Source: CAWVWF01 sp963933885 (GTDB lineage Bacteria; Bacteroidota; Bacteroidia; Flavobacteriales_C; GCA-002722245). Taken from it: 24,523 nucleotides of DNA. Position numbers and translations under genes: made by a program. The stretch lies in the NCBI GenBank assembly GCA_963933885.1, contig CAWVWF010000029.1, forward strand, positions 1-24,523, read 5' to 3'. This document shows, piece by piece, positions 8,111 through 17,625 of the stretch (position 1 is the first letter of the stretch; each line of letters begins with the position of its first letter). The notes beneath the pieces are model-generated. The model saw only the letters and a list, made by a program, of their open reading frames with translations. It was not told where the DNA came from and did not search any database.

Positions 8111-9499
8111 TTATAAATGAATTACTTCATCGTAAGCAGCAGCAGTAGCTTCCATTACAGCTTCACTCAAAGTAGGGTGAGGGTGTATTGTTTTTAAAAT
8201 ATCATGACCAGTTGTCTCTAATTTACGAGCAGCAACTGCTTCAGCAATCATCTCAGTAACATTAGCACCAATAAAGTGAGCACCTAACCATTCGCCATAT
8301 TTAGCATCGTAAATTACTTTAACGAAACCATCTTTAGCTCCAGCAGCACTTGCTTTTCCAGAAGCAGAGAATGGGAATTTACCGATTTTAATATCGTAAC
8401 CTGCTTCTTTTGCTTGAACTTCTGTATAACCAACAGATGCGATTTCTGGAGAACAATAAGTACATCCTGGGATGTTATTGTAATCGATAGTTTCGGCATC
8501 CATACCTGCGATTTTTTCAACACAAGTAATTCCTTCAGCTGAAGCAACGTGTGCTAATGCTGGACCAGGAATGATATCTCCAATTGCGAAGTATCCAGGA
8601 ATGTTTGTTTGGTAGAAGTCATCAACGATAACACGTCCTTTGTCAACTATAATTCCAACTTCTTCTAAACCTAAGTTTTCAATATTTGCTTGAATTCCTA
8701 CAGCAGATAATACAACCTCAGCTTCTATAATTTCTTCACCTTTCGATGTTTTAATCTTTACTTTAGAAAGTTCACCTGAAGTATCAACAGATTCTACAGA
8801 AGAATTTGTCATTACTTTAATACCTTGTTTCTTGAAGCTTTTTTCTAATGTTTTAGAAACATCAATATCTTCATTAGGAACAATGTTTGGTAAAAATTCT
8901 ACAACAGTAACATCAGTTCCTATTGTGTTATAAAAATAAGCGAACTCAACACCAATAGCTCCAGAACCAACGATTACCATTGATTTAGGTTGCTTTTTTA
9001 ATGTAAGTGCTTCTCTGTATCCAATTACTTTTTTACCATCCTGTGGTAAGTTTGGTAAAGACCTAGATCTTGCACCAGTTGCGATAATGATATTATCAGC
9101 AGAATATTCAGTTACTTTTCCGTCGGCATCAGTAACATCAACTTTCTTCCCTGGCTTAATTTTCCCAGTTCCAGCAAGTACATCAATCTTGTTTTTTTTC
9201 ATCAAGAATTGAATTCCTTTGCTCATTCCATCAGCAACATTACGACTTCTCTTTACGATGTTGTCAAAGTTTGCTTCAGCTCCGTCTACCTTGATTCCGT
9301 AGTCTTCAGCATGTTGAATATATTCAAATACATTAGCACTCTTTAAAAGTGCTTTTGTAGGAATACATCCCCAGTTTAAACAGATACCTCCTAATTCCGA
9401 ACGTTCTACAACTGCTGTTTTTAATCCAAGCTGTGAAGCTCTAATTGCAGTAACATAACCTCCAGGTCCACTTCCAATAACTATAACATCGTAACTCAT
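8111..9499 (-). CDS. lpdA: Dihydrolipoyl dehydrogenase (E3)
   Basis: A 462-residue FAD-dependent disulphide oxidoreductase that reoxidises dihydrolipoamide of 2-oxoacid dehydrogenase complexes (and the glycine cleavage system) using NAD+. It shows the N-terminal FAD-binding IGSGPGGYVTAIRA, the redox disulphide GGICLNWGCIPTK (Cys40 and Cys45), the NAD-binding loop VGSGAIGVEFAYF, the second FAD motif YFAIGDI, and the C-terminal catalytic dyad HPHPTLSE (His441 and Glu446). Length and motifs are typical. It is cytoplasmic and a core metabolic gene, transcribed alone and ended by the hairpin at 8059-8092. No E1 or E2 genes are adjacent. It is divergent from the M61 peptidase gene across a 97-bp gap. 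Confidence 0.97.
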   Translation of the reverse strand: MSYDVIVIGSGPGGYVTAIRASQLGLKTAVVERSELGGICLNWGCIPTKALLKSANVFEYIQHAEDYGIKVDGAEANFDNIVKRSRNVADGMSKGIQFLMKKNKIDVLAGTGKIKPGKKVDVTDADGKVTEYSADNIIIATGARSRSLPNLPQDGKKVIGYREALTLKKQPKSMVIVGSGAIGVEFAYFYNTIGTDVTVVEFLPNIVPNEDIDVSKTLEKSFKKQGIKVMTNSSVESVDTSGELSKVKIKTSKGEEIIEAEVVLSAVGIQANIENLGLEEVGIIVDKGRVIVDDFYQTNIPGYFAIGDIIPGPALAHVASAEGITCVEKIAGMDAETIDYNNIPGCTYCSPEIASVGYTEVQAKEAGYDIKIGKFPFSASGKASAAGAKDGFVKVIYDAKYGEWLGAHFIGANVTEMIAEAVAARKLETTGHDILKTIHPHPTLSEAVMEATAAAYDEVIHL

Positions 9500-9550
9500 T
9501 ACTATTTCTTTTTGTGTGAAAAATCCAACGCGAATATACTAACTTTAAAG

Positions 9551-9578
9551 CAAATTATAGATACACTTAGTTTACCAA
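9551..9578 (-). promoter_or_regulatory. Weak candidate promoter for lpdA
   Basis: On the minus strand TTG (9578-9576) and TAATTTG (9557-9551), about 18 nt apart, approximate the Bacteroidota promoter pattern, with one base missing from the TAnnTTTG spacing. It lies 51 bp upstream of the lpdA start in the 97-bp divergent region shared with the M61 peptidase gene. I see no comparably convincing pair facing the peptidase. Confidence 0.22.
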
Positions 9579-9596
9579 TAAAATTATTTTTCAGTT

Positions 9597-11312
9597 ATGG
9601 TTTATACTTTTTCATCAAAAAATAGAGGAAGCAAGTTTTTAGAGATTGAATTGCTTGTTGATAATGTTAAAGAAAACAATGTGTTATTGCAATTGCCTTC
9701 ATGGCGACCAGGTAGATACGAGTTAGCTAATTTCGCGAAAAACATTCAGCATTTTGATGTTCAGTCTATGGATGGAAAGACTTTAGAATTTGTGAAAAAA
9801 TCTAAAGATCAATGGGAAGTAACTACGAAAGGTGTTTCTGAATTTAAGGTTATTTATAACTATTATTCAAATGAACTTAATGCAGGTTCAACTTGGGTTG
9901 ATGATCATCAGATTTATGTTAATCCTGTAAACTGTTGTTTGTATGTTGTTGGAAGAGAGAGCGAAACAATAAAGGTGTTTTTAAACGAAAAAAAGAATGA
10001 AAGGGTAGCTACAGGAATGAAAAAAGTTGAAGACCATTATGTGGTTGACCATTTTGATATGTTGGCAGATTCACCTTTTATCTTATCTGATAACATAAAG
10101 CAGAATTCATATACTGTTAATGGTGTGAGATTTAATATTTGGTTTCAAGGAGAGTGCAATCCTGATTGGGGAAAGCTCAAAAAAGATTTCAAAGCATTTA
10201 CAAAAGTTCAACTTGCTGTAATGGGAGATTTTCCATTCGATGAGTACCATTTTATTTATCAAATTCTTCCACAGAAAGCATATCATGGTGTTGAGCATTT
10301 AACAAGTACTGTTATTTCTTATGGTCCTGGTTATTGTATTATGGAAGGACAAGATTATGAAGAGCTATTAGGTGTATCATCTCATGAATTATTTCATGCT
10401 TGGAATATCAAATCGATTCGACCTCAAGATATGTTTCCTTATGATTTTTCAAAAGAGAATTATTCAAAAATGGGATATTTAGCCGAAGGGGTAACTACTT
10501 ATTATGGAGATTTATTCTTAAAAAGATCTGCCGTTTTTACGACAAGTCAATTTTTAAAGCAAATCAACAAAATTTTAGATAGGCACTTTTTCAACTATGG
10601 AGCTCAGAATTTGTCAGTTGCTGAGTCTTCTTTCGATACATGGCTTGACGGGTACGTAAGGGGTATTCCAAATAGGAAAGCATCTATTTACACTGAAGGT
10701 TCAATTTTGGCAATGGCTACGGATCTTCTAATTAGGGATGCATCAAATGGAGAGAAATCTTTAGATTCTGTTCTAAATAGGTTGTTTCAAAACTATGCTC
10801 AGAAGGGAAAAGGAGTTAAAGAGCTAGATTATAAAAAAGAGTTAGAAAAAGCTTCTGGTTGTTCATTTGATGAACTTTGGAATAACTATTACTATGGAAC
10901 TGGAGATTATTTCGGTTTATTGAAAAATGTACTTCCTAAATTTGGTTTTGATTTAACTAAAACTAAAACCCCTAAAACTTTGGCTGCCAAGTTTGGATTA
11001 TATACTGAACCAAATAGTAATAAGGTATTATTAATTGCCCCAGATTCATCAGGATATAAGAATGGATTTAATATAGGTGATGAAATCGTTTCGATTAACG
11101 ATGTATTATTGGAAAAGAATAATTCAAATGAGTGGGCCAATTACTTCGAAGGCAGTTTGAAAATTTCAGTAAGAAAAGATGGCTTAATACGGACTGTTGT
11201 TCTAAAACCAAGTAAATCTACATTTTTTGATGTTGTGAGGATTGTAGAACTTCAAAAGGTTAAGAGTAAAGTGTTAAAGAGAAAAAACAATTGGTTAACT
11301 TTGAAAAAATAA
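9597..11312 (+). CDS. M61 family metallopeptidase (glycyl aminopeptidase-like) with C-terminal PDZ domain
   Basis: A 571-residue zinc peptidase. The N-terminal beta-rich domain (about 1-165) matches the M61 N-domain style (LPSWRPGRYELANFAKNI). The catalytic domain carries HELFHAW (His263, Glu264, His267), with the third ligand probably Glu297 in AEGVTTYYGDLF. A PDZ-like domain occupies about 460-535 (YKNGFNIGDEIVSINDVLL). Family members remove N-terminal Gly or Ala residues or act as small periplasmic proteases. Here no signal peptide is present: the start is MVYTFSSKNRG and the frame is closed by a TAA 15 bp upstream (9579-9581), so no longer start exists. A cytoplasmic location is therefore predicted, although many relatives are secreted. 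A glycosyltransferase gene follows after 7 bp and is probably cotranscribed. Confidence 0.92.
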   Translation: MVYTFSSKNRGSKFLEIELLVDNVKENNVLLQLPSWRPGRYELANFAKNIQHFDVQSMDGKTLEFVKKSKDQWEVTTKGVSEFKVIYNYYSNELNAGSTWVDDHQIYVNPVNCCLYVVGRESETIKVFLNEKKNERVATGMKKVEDHYVVDHFDMLADSPFILSDNIKQNSYTVNGVRFNIWFQGECNPDWGKLKKDFKAFTKVQLAVMGDFPFDEYHFIYQILPQKAYHGVEHLTSTVISYGPGYCIMEGQDYEELLGVSSHELFHAWNIKSIRPQDMFPYDFSKENYSKMGYLAEGVTTYYGDLFLKRSAVFTTSQFLKQINKILDRHFFNYGAQNLSVAESSFDTWLDGYVRGIPNRKASIYTEGSILAMATDLLIRDASNGEKSLDSVLNRLFQNYAQKGKGVKELDYKKELEKASGCSFDELWNNYYYGTGDYFGLLKNVLPKFGFDLTKTKTPKTLAAKFGLYTEPNSNKVLLIAPDSSGYKNGFNIGDEIVSINDVLLEKNNSNEWANYFEGSLKISVRKDGLIRTVVLKPSKSTFFDVVRIVELQKVKSKVLKRKNNWLTLKK

Positions 11313-11319
11313 AACGCTT

Positions 11320-12606
11320 TTGAAAAAGATTCTAATTATATCATATTTTTTCCCGCCTTGTAGTTTAACAGCATCTGAAAGAGTTTCATCTTGGGCTAAG
11401 TTTTTAAATAAATTCGGGTACTATCCTGTTGTGGTAACTAGAAAATGGGAAGAAAAACTAAAAACACTTAAGGATGTTTCGATTCCTACTTCACCAGGTG
11501 TAATTCATGAAAAAAATGATAATTTCGAGGTTTATTATATGCCTTATGCTGGGAACTTGAGAGATCGTATTTATAAAAAACATGGAGATTCTAAGTTTCG
11601 ATTACTTAGACAGTCTTTAACTTTTATAGAATTGTTTTTCCAATATATTTTTAATTCCTTTATCCCTTACTCTAATTTATATACGCAAGCTGATAAACTG
11701 TGTAAGGAGGAGTCTTTTGATTGTATGATAGCAAGTGGAAACCCTTTTAACTTGTTTAAGTTTGGTTTTCTGATCAATAAAAAATATAAATTAAAATGGA
11801 TTGCAGATTATAGAGATGGCTGGTCAACAAGTGAAATTAACGACGTTTCGAGCTCTATATTTAAAAGAATCATTCATAAACTTGATACTATATATGAAAG
11901 GAAATGGGTTTCTACGGCAAGTTATGTAACTGCTAGTTCTCAACCGATCGGTAAATCTATAGAGATGCTTACAGGTGTTAGAAGTACAGCATTATTTAAT
12001 GGTATTTTATTTGAAGATTTTGATGATGTAAATATTTTAAACCCTCTAAAAGATTTTACAATAACTTATGTAGGAACACTATATGACGGTCAGAAAATAG
12101 AATTCTTTTGTAAGGCTTACAAAGAGTTTATTCAGAAGTATGAAATTAAAAACGCCAAATTATTATTTCCTGGGTTAGCTTTTTTTGGAGAACAAGAATC
12201 CCGAGTTCAGAAAGCACTTAGTGGATATGAGCAATTCTTTGAATGTTCTGAAAGAATTCCAAGAGAGGAGATTTTGGAATTAGAAAAGAAATCTCATTTA
12301 CTTTTACATGTTGCTTGGCAAGGGTATAAAGGTATTATCGCAAGTAAAATATATGAATATATTGCGAGTGGAACTAAGATCATTGTTGCTCCTTCTGATG
12401 ACGGTGCTATTCATCAAATTGTTGAGAACTCAGGTTGCGGAGTAATGATAAGCGATAATTCTAAATTAATAGAGTTTCTAAAAGTGGAGTACGATTTATT
12501 TTTAAGTAATAACACTCCAAAAAACAGAATAGATTCTGACGAAGTTCAGCAGTTCTCTAGAGAGAAACAAGTTGAAGGTTTAGTTCAAATAATTAATTCA
12601 ATTTAA
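11320..12606 (+). CDS. GT4-like glycosyltransferase with TTG start
   Basis: A 428-residue cytoplasmic GT-B glycosyltransferase. The start is TTG at 11320-11322. It is preferred because the next residues (KKILIISYFFPP) are the expected first beta strand and loop of a GT4 N-domain, and no ATG occurs nearby. Further signatures are WIADYRDGW (about 161-169, the DxRDxW motif of this subgroup), ITYVGTLYDGQ opening the donor domain, and SKIYEYIASGTKIIVAPSDDG with the donor-site glutamate at 346. The donor-site motif is less canonical than in the enzyme at 4837-6021. It sits 7 bp behind the M61 peptidase gene and ends in a 4-bp tail-to-tail overlap with the M1 peptidase gene. The sugar and acceptor are unknown. 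Confidence 0.88.
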   Translation: MKKILIISYFFPPCSLTASERVSSWAKFLNKFGYYPVVVTRKWEEKLKTLKDVSIPTSPGVIHEKNDNFEVYYMPYAGNLRDRIYKKHGDSKFRLLRQSLTFIELFFQYIFNSFIPYSNLYTQADKLCKEESFDCMIASGNPFNLFKFGFLINKKYKLKWIADYRDGWSTSEINDVSSSIFKRIIHKLDTIYERKWVSTASYVTASSQPIGKSIEMLTGVRSTALFNGILFEDFDDVNILNPLKDFTITYVGTLYDGQKIEFFCKAYKEFIQKYEIKNAKLLFPGLAFFGEQESRVQKALSGYEQFFECSERIPREEILELEKKSHLLLHVAWQGYKGIIASKIYEYIASGTKIIVAPSDDGAIHQIVENSGCGVMISDNSKLIEFLKVEYDLFLSNNTPKNRIDSDEVQQFSREKQVEGLVQIINSI

Positions 12607-15600
12607 AAAGCTCTGTTTATTCCAATTACCCACCTGTAATTAATATACTCAGGATCAATATTCGGAACTCTATTTAAAAATAATGGAAAGTCAGCTCTTA
12701 TCGTGAAAGGCTTTACAGCATTTAATCGATAGAACTTCTTAATTGTTAATGCTATTCCTAAACCAGCATCTGCTCTTGGGGCTTTAAACGTGAATTTATC
12801 CTCAGCATCATAAACATCTATTATACCTGCATCTGCAAAGGCATAGGTTCTAAATGTTAAGTGTCTTTTCCAAAATAATTTATTTAGTCCTAAATAGTTG
12901 TCAAATTCAATTTCCAAGTTAATTGAAGCTCCGTTCGTTCCTTTATAAGTTGCGTGTTGTGTAGTACCAATCTGTTCAGGTGCTAAGTATCCTGCATACC
13001 CTCTTAGGTTTAAACCTCCTCCAGCATGGAATGTATTTGTATTATCACCAATTGAAGTGTTGTCTTTACTGAAGATTCCTTCTGCTCTTGTGAACTTATT
13101 GTCTGAAATGCTTTCAGGGTTAGCTCCAGCTAAGAACAACATTGATTCAGGTGCCCAACTTTTACCAGCCCCCCAAAAGAAATAGACTCTAGTTTTAAGA
13201 ATGAACTTTTTAACTCTAACATTAAGCTTGTTCTCTAGCGTTATATAATCATAATCATAATCACTAAAGAAGCCAGAACTTCTATATTTCAATTTAGTTG
13301 CACCTCTAGCTTTTCCTGCAGAATAGTTAGTTGAATAGCCAAAGTTTAACGTGTTGTTTGCTTGCCTTAAATTCCATTCGTCTTCGTAAAGAGCATATGT
13401 GAACTGACTCGATGGACTTCTAAATATTGATTTAACTCCAAACTTGAAAACGTGTTTATTGTTTTTTGATCGTTTAGCAAAATTAACATGGTATTTATGT
13501 ACACCCGCAAGCTGACTTGCTAGTAAATCAACACTTAACTTTTTTGAGATATTTGGAAGAATTGTATTGTAGTTAAATCTATAAGAAATTTGATCAAAAC
13601 CACCAATTCTAACAGTCGTATCATATGCACTTTGTCCTAAACCAGAGTTAAACCAAAATGATGCGTCTATTTTGTGTTTTTTATGAAGATAGCTACCTCT
13701 ATATCTAGCTCCAACTTTTAGTCCATCATATCTGTTAAACCAAAGATCAGGTCTTGCTAAAATTTCATATTCACTTCTTCTTGCTGAATTGTTAAATTCA
13801 GGATAAAAACTAATTGAATATGGGAATGTCTTGCTATTGTTAAGCGGGTTAATATCTGCCAATCTTTTAGAAGGATCAATAGTTACATCCTTAATTCCAT
13901 CGGCGATAACAACCTTAGCTTCATAAACAGGGTTTAATTTCCCCCATCCCCACCATTTAGGTAGTACTTCAGCATCAGTTTGTTTCACGAACCATGTGTT
14001 TGGAATATGGTATTTTATTTTCTCTCCTGTATAGGTTAATACTTCAAAATCAATAGGCATTTGCATTTCACCTTTACGTTCGAATCGAATCAAGAAAGTA
14101 TCCTTGTCTAAATGTTTAACTCTTCCAACACTGTAGTCTATGACTTTAGATGTTTCCATCCATTGATCAAAGAACCAGTTTAAATCAGTCCCTACATGTT
14201 CAATTACTGATTTTCTAAAGTCGTTAGGGTAGGGGTGTGCAAATTTCCATTTTTCTACATAATGTTGCATTGACGATAAGAACAAACTATCACCTAAAAC
14301 ATATTGCAAGTTATATAACATCACTGCAGTTTTAGTATACACTTGTCCATAACCACCACCGTGTCTTATTGCTCCTCCAGAAAAGTCAGACGAATGTGTA
14401 TTTAAAGATGGGTCCTCTCTTTCAACCGCTGCATTTAAATATCCTAAATAAGCTCTAATGTCAAGTGTTTTTAATCTGTGCTGATACTTGTTTAAGAAAG
14501 CGTTGTTAAAGTCTTTTTGATAAGGTTTATATATTTCACCATCAATCTTCATAAGTGACCAAGCTGTTAGAAACTGAGTGAAACCTTCATCCATCATTGC
14601 ACGATAAGTTTCATTAGAACCGAGCATACCATAAAACCAGTTATGACCAATTTCGTGAGCGATAACACCTCTATAATGTGGTGATTTCCCTGAATTTAAA
14701 GTTAACATTGGATACTCCATTCCATCTTGAGCATCGGCTACAACCATTTTTGGATAAGCATACATTCCGAAATCTTCAGAGTAAACTTTAATTACTTCAG
14801 AAGCGAATTTTGCCGCAGTTTTCCATTTCGGGCAATGTCTTTCTTCAACTACAGAAATACATCTAACTCCATTCCATATCTTTTCATCCAATCTATAAGT
14901 AGGGTCAGCAGTAAATGCAAAGTCATGAACATTTTCTGCGTGGTATTTCCACACTTTTCTAATTCGTCTTTTTGTTGGGATTGATAAGGTGTCACCAGCT
15001 TTTCCAGTACCTCTATGGTAATAGTTTGAAATATGTAATTTCTTTTTTAAAGTATCTGGAAGTACATGAGCTTCATTTGTTAATGTACCAGTAGCTTCAA
15101 CAACATAGTCATCAGGGAAATTTAATTCAACATCAAAAGTTCCGAAATCACCATAAAACTCTTTGTCTAAATGTTGTTCAGTAGTCCAACCAAATTTTCT
15201 GTCATAAACCGATATCCTTGGATACCAATGAACACCATTGAAATGAACGAATTTATTCTCAACATAATAAGCTTTCATTCTTCTCCTGTTGCTCCCATTC
15301 CCCCAGTAGGTTGTGAATTTGATAGCGAAATTTGCAGTTTCGTGAGGTAATATAGGATTGGTTAATTGTACCCTAAGAATTGTATTGTCATATATTAAAG
15401 AGTCAATTCCTTTATTGGTCTTTATAGAATCAACAGTAGTTCCTAATCCACTTTTTTCATATAAACCATACCATGGGTTTCTTCCGTTCTCTTTCAATAA
15501 ATTATCATAATGAGAGTTTTCTTGAAAAGCATTTTGGTACAGATGAAAATAAACTTCAGTTAAAGTATCAGGAGAGTTATTCGTGTAATTTAATTCTAAA

Positions 15601-15764
15601 TCTCCTTTGATTTGAAGCTTTTTTTCTTTGATTGCCGCCTTAATTTTATATTCAACATCTTGTTGCCAGTAATCAGCTGAAGGTTTTCTGTTTTTCCATT
15701 CCAATTTATTCTGGGCAACAGATGCAACAGAAATCAATAAAAAAAGTAGGCTAAATATTCTCAT
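12603..15764 (-). CDS. Secreted M1 metallopeptidase fused to an Omp85-like outer-membrane barrel
   Basis: A 1053-residue protein. A Sec signal peptide spans residues 1-17 (cleavage likely between Ala17 and Gln18). The M1 part (about 25-640) contains the exopeptidase motif GMEYP at 348-352 (in place of GAMEN) and the zinc site HEIGHNW (His370, Glu371, His374) with Glu393 exactly 18 residues further on. From about 660 the sequence changes to alternating aromatic/polar strands typical of a beta barrel. It contains GGGLNLRGYAG, with LRGY at 920-923, the hallmark of Omp85/surface-antigen (D15-like) barrels, followed by SINLEIEF, and ends in a C-terminal Phe as outer-membrane proteins do. The predicted arrangement is an aminopeptidase tethered to an outer-membrane barrel. 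It lies 13 bp downstream of the second asnB, in the same direction. No frameshift is visible at the junction. Confidence 0.88.
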   Translation of the reverse strand: MRIFSLLFLLISVASVAQNKLEWKNRKPSADYWQQDVEYKIKAAIKEKKLQIKGDLELNYTNNSPDTLTEVYFHLYQNAFQENSHYDNLLKENGRNPWYGLYEKSGLGTTVDSIKTNKGIDSLIYDNTILRVQLTNPILPHETANFAIKFTTYWGNGSNRRRMKAYYVENKFVHFNGVHWYPRISVYDRKFGWTTEQHLDKEFYGDFGTFDVELNFPDDYVVEATGTLTNEAHVLPDTLKKKLHISNYYHRGTGKAGDTLSIPTKRRIRKVWKYHAENVHDFAFTADPTYRLDEKIWNGVRCISVVEERHCPKWKTAAKFASEVIKVYSEDFGMYAYPKMVVADAQDGMEYPMLTLNSGKSPHYRGVIAHEIGHNWFYGMLGSNETYRAMMDEGFTQFLTAWSLMKIDGEIYKPYQKDFNNAFLNKYQHRLKTLDIRAYLGYLNAAVEREDPSLNTHSSDFSGGAIRHGGGYGQVYTKTAVMLYNLQYVLGDSLFLSSMQHYVEKWKFAHPYPNDFRKSVIEHVGTDLNWFFDQWMETSKVIDYSVGRVKHLDKDTFLIRFERKGEMQMPIDFEVLTYTGEKIKYHIPNTWFVKQTDAEVLPKWWGWGKLNPVYEAKVVIADGIKDVTIDPSKRLADINPLNNSKTFPYSISFYPEFNNSARRSEYEILARPDLWFNRYDGLKVGARYRGSYLHKKHKIDASFWFNSGLGQSAYDTTVRIGGFDQISYRFNYNTILPNISKKLSVDLLASQLAGVHKYHVNFAKRSKNNKHVFKFGVKSIFRSPSSQFTYALYEDEWNLRQANNTLNFGYSTNYSAGKARGATKLKYRSSGFFSDYDYDYITLENKLNVRVKKFILKTRVYFFWGAGKSWAPESMLFLAGANPESISDNKFTRAEGIFSKDNTSIGDNTNTFHAGGGLNLRGYAGYLAPEQIGTTQHATYKGTNGASINLEIEFDNYLGLNKLFWKRHLTFRTYAFADAGIIDVYDAEDKFTFKAPRADAGLGIALTIKKFYRLNAVKPFTIRADFPLFLNRVPNIDPEYINYRWVIGINRAF

Positions 15765-15777
15765 CTTAATAAATATC

Positions 15778-17610
15778 TTAGTTGTTTACTTTAAACCAAA
15801 AGTGAAGTACAATAACTGCCCAGATTCTAGTGAAAAGATAGTCTTCTCCGTTATTAAATCGCTTTAATAATCTTTCAACATATTCAAATTTAATAATTCC
15901 AGCACTTTCAATCGAAGATTTGGATAAGTTTTCTGTAATCAAATAGTTAAGATCTTCTTGAAGCCATTTTTGTAGTGGAATACTGAAGCCCCTTTTTGGA
16001 CGATCAAAGATCTTTTCGGGAACATAATCATATAGTACTTGCTTCAGTAAATATTTCTGATTACCGCCCTTTATCTTAAGGTTTTCATCTAAGTTCAATG
16101 CAAACTCAACTATTCGGTGATCTAGAATTGGTACTCGAGTTTCTAAGGAATATTTCATAGAAGCAATATCAACCTTAGTTAAAAGGTCATCTCTCAAATA
16201 ATAATTTAAATCAAAAATACTTTGTTCTTCTTTTGCAGAGAGCTTTCTATTAACAGGAATCTCTTCATCCATAAAACTTGGATAACTATTGGGTTGAACC
16301 ATTAGATCCTTAATTTCTTTCTGCGTGAAATAATATTGTTCCTGAGAAAATATATGCGATTTTAATTGATGCTTTGGATAGCTAAACATATTAGAAGCAC
16401 GCTTCATTCTATTGTTTCCAAGAGAAAGTCCTGCACTAATAAGTTTACGACCCATTTTAATAGCGGGTTTATTCAACCTATCTGCCCAGTTGTAAAATCC
16501 ATAACCATGAAACAATTCATCACCTCCATCACCTGAAAGCGTCATGGTAACATGTTTTTTTGCAAGTTGGGAAACCATCATTGTTGGAATAGAAGAACTA
16601 TCTCCGAATGGTTCATCATAGTAATTGATTATATCTTCAACTAGATCCTTCGCATCATTTTCAGATACCATGAATTCATGATGATTGGTCCCAACATGAT
16701 CCGAAACTTGCTTAGCAAACTCGGTTTCGTTAAATTTTGGATTATCGAATCCTATAGTAAATGTATTTATCTTTTGAGGAGATACATCTTGAGCAATAGC
16801 GGTAACTATTGAGCTGTCAACACCGCCACTAAGAAATGTACCAAAGGGGACATCACATTTTAATCTGTACTCTATTGAAGAAGAAAGTAAAGATTTCAAT
16901 TCTTTCTTAGCTTCTTTTTCATCAGAAAGTACAGTAGACGTAATTTTAGAGAAAGTATTCCAGTATTTATATGTTGATATTTTATTGTCTTTTATAACTC
17001 CAATATAGCCAGGAGGGAATTTAGAAATCTCATTATATATAGTCAATGGTTTAGGAATATACCCCAAGTGTAAAAAACTATTAATAGATTCTTGATTAAG
17101 AGAGAATCCACCAAGTTCTTTTTGAATTTCTTTTAAAGCTTTCAATTCTGATGAAAATGCAATTGTATGATCATTTTCGAAAAGATATAATGGTTTAATT
17201 CCCATTCTATCTCTCGCAATTATAGTTTCTTTTGTTTCTTGGTTATGAAAAGCAAGAGAAAACATTCCATTTAACTCTTCAATAAATTTTGCGCCTAATT
17301 TTTTTAATCCTTCAAAAATAACTTCTGTGTCAGAACTTGTCTTACAATTAAGCTTATACTTTACCTTTAATTCTTCAAAATTATATACCTCTCCATTATA
17401 TACAAGTGTATAATGGTCATCCTTGAACGGTTGGTTGGCGTGTTCTGAAAGGTCTATTATTGAGAGTCTTACATGTCCAAGTGCTGTGTGGTTAGAAATG
17501 AATTGTCCCGAAGCATTTGGTCCTCGGTGGTTAATCTTAGTGTTCATTTTGGTGATGAGGTCACTATAAGGTCTTGCTTCTTTTGAGATTATTCCATTAA
17601 TTCCACACAT
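15778..17610 (-). CDS. asnB: Glutamine-hydrolysing asparagine synthetase homologue, second copy
   Basis: A 610-residue paralogue of the gene at 6114-7997 with the same architecture. Cys2 follows the ATG (MCGINGIIS). The glutaminase half has NHRGPNASG, ALGHVRLSIIDL, YNGEVYNFEELK and SDTEV. The synthetase half has SGGVDSS at 261-267, TLSGDGGDELFHGYG and TRVPILDHRIVEFA. Key residues for ammonia production and ATP activation appear intact. The two copies differ along their whole length, so this is not a recent duplication. Neighbours are an M1 peptidase-barrel gene downstream (13 bp) and a divergent 2-epimerase gene. It could be the cell's true asparagine synthetase or a sugar amidotransferase; sequence alone does not decide. 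Confidence 0.92.
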   Translation of the reverse strand: MCGINGIISKEARPYSDLITKMNTKINHRGPNASGQFISNHTALGHVRLSIIDLSEHANQPFKDDHYTLVYNGEVYNFEELKVKYKLNCKTSSDTEVIFEGLKKLGAKFIEELNGMFSLAFHNQETKETIIARDRMGIKPLYLFENDHTIAFSSELKALKEIQKELGGFSLNQESINSFLHLGYIPKPLTIYNEISKFPPGYIGVIKDNKISTYKYWNTFSKITSTVLSDEKEAKKELKSLLSSSIEYRLKCDVPFGTFLSGGVDSSIVTAIAQDVSPQKINTFTIGFDNPKFNETEFAKQVSDHVGTNHHEFMVSENDAKDLVEDIINYYDEPFGDSSSIPTMMVSQLAKKHVTMTLSGDGGDELFHGYGFYNWADRLNKPAIKMGRKLISAGLSLGNNRMKRASNMFSYPKHQLKSHIFSQEQYYFTQKEIKDLMVQPNSYPSFMDEEIPVNRKLSAKEEQSIFDLNYYLRDDLLTKVDIASMKYSLETRVPILDHRIVEFALNLDENLKIKGGNQKYLLKQVLYDYVPEKIFDRPKRGFSIPLQKWLQEDLNYLITENLSKSSIESAGIIKFEYVERLLKRFNNGEDYLFTRIWAVIVLHFWFKVNN

Positions 17611-17625
17611 GGTGCAAATGTAATT

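Noticed and set aside
17615..17622. TACATTTG on the minus strand, a perfect -7 match, as the asnB promoter giving a leaderless mRNA
   Set aside because: No TTG is present at the right distance upstream, and the box ends only 4 nt before the ATG; in AT-rich DNA such an 8-mer is easily a chance match.
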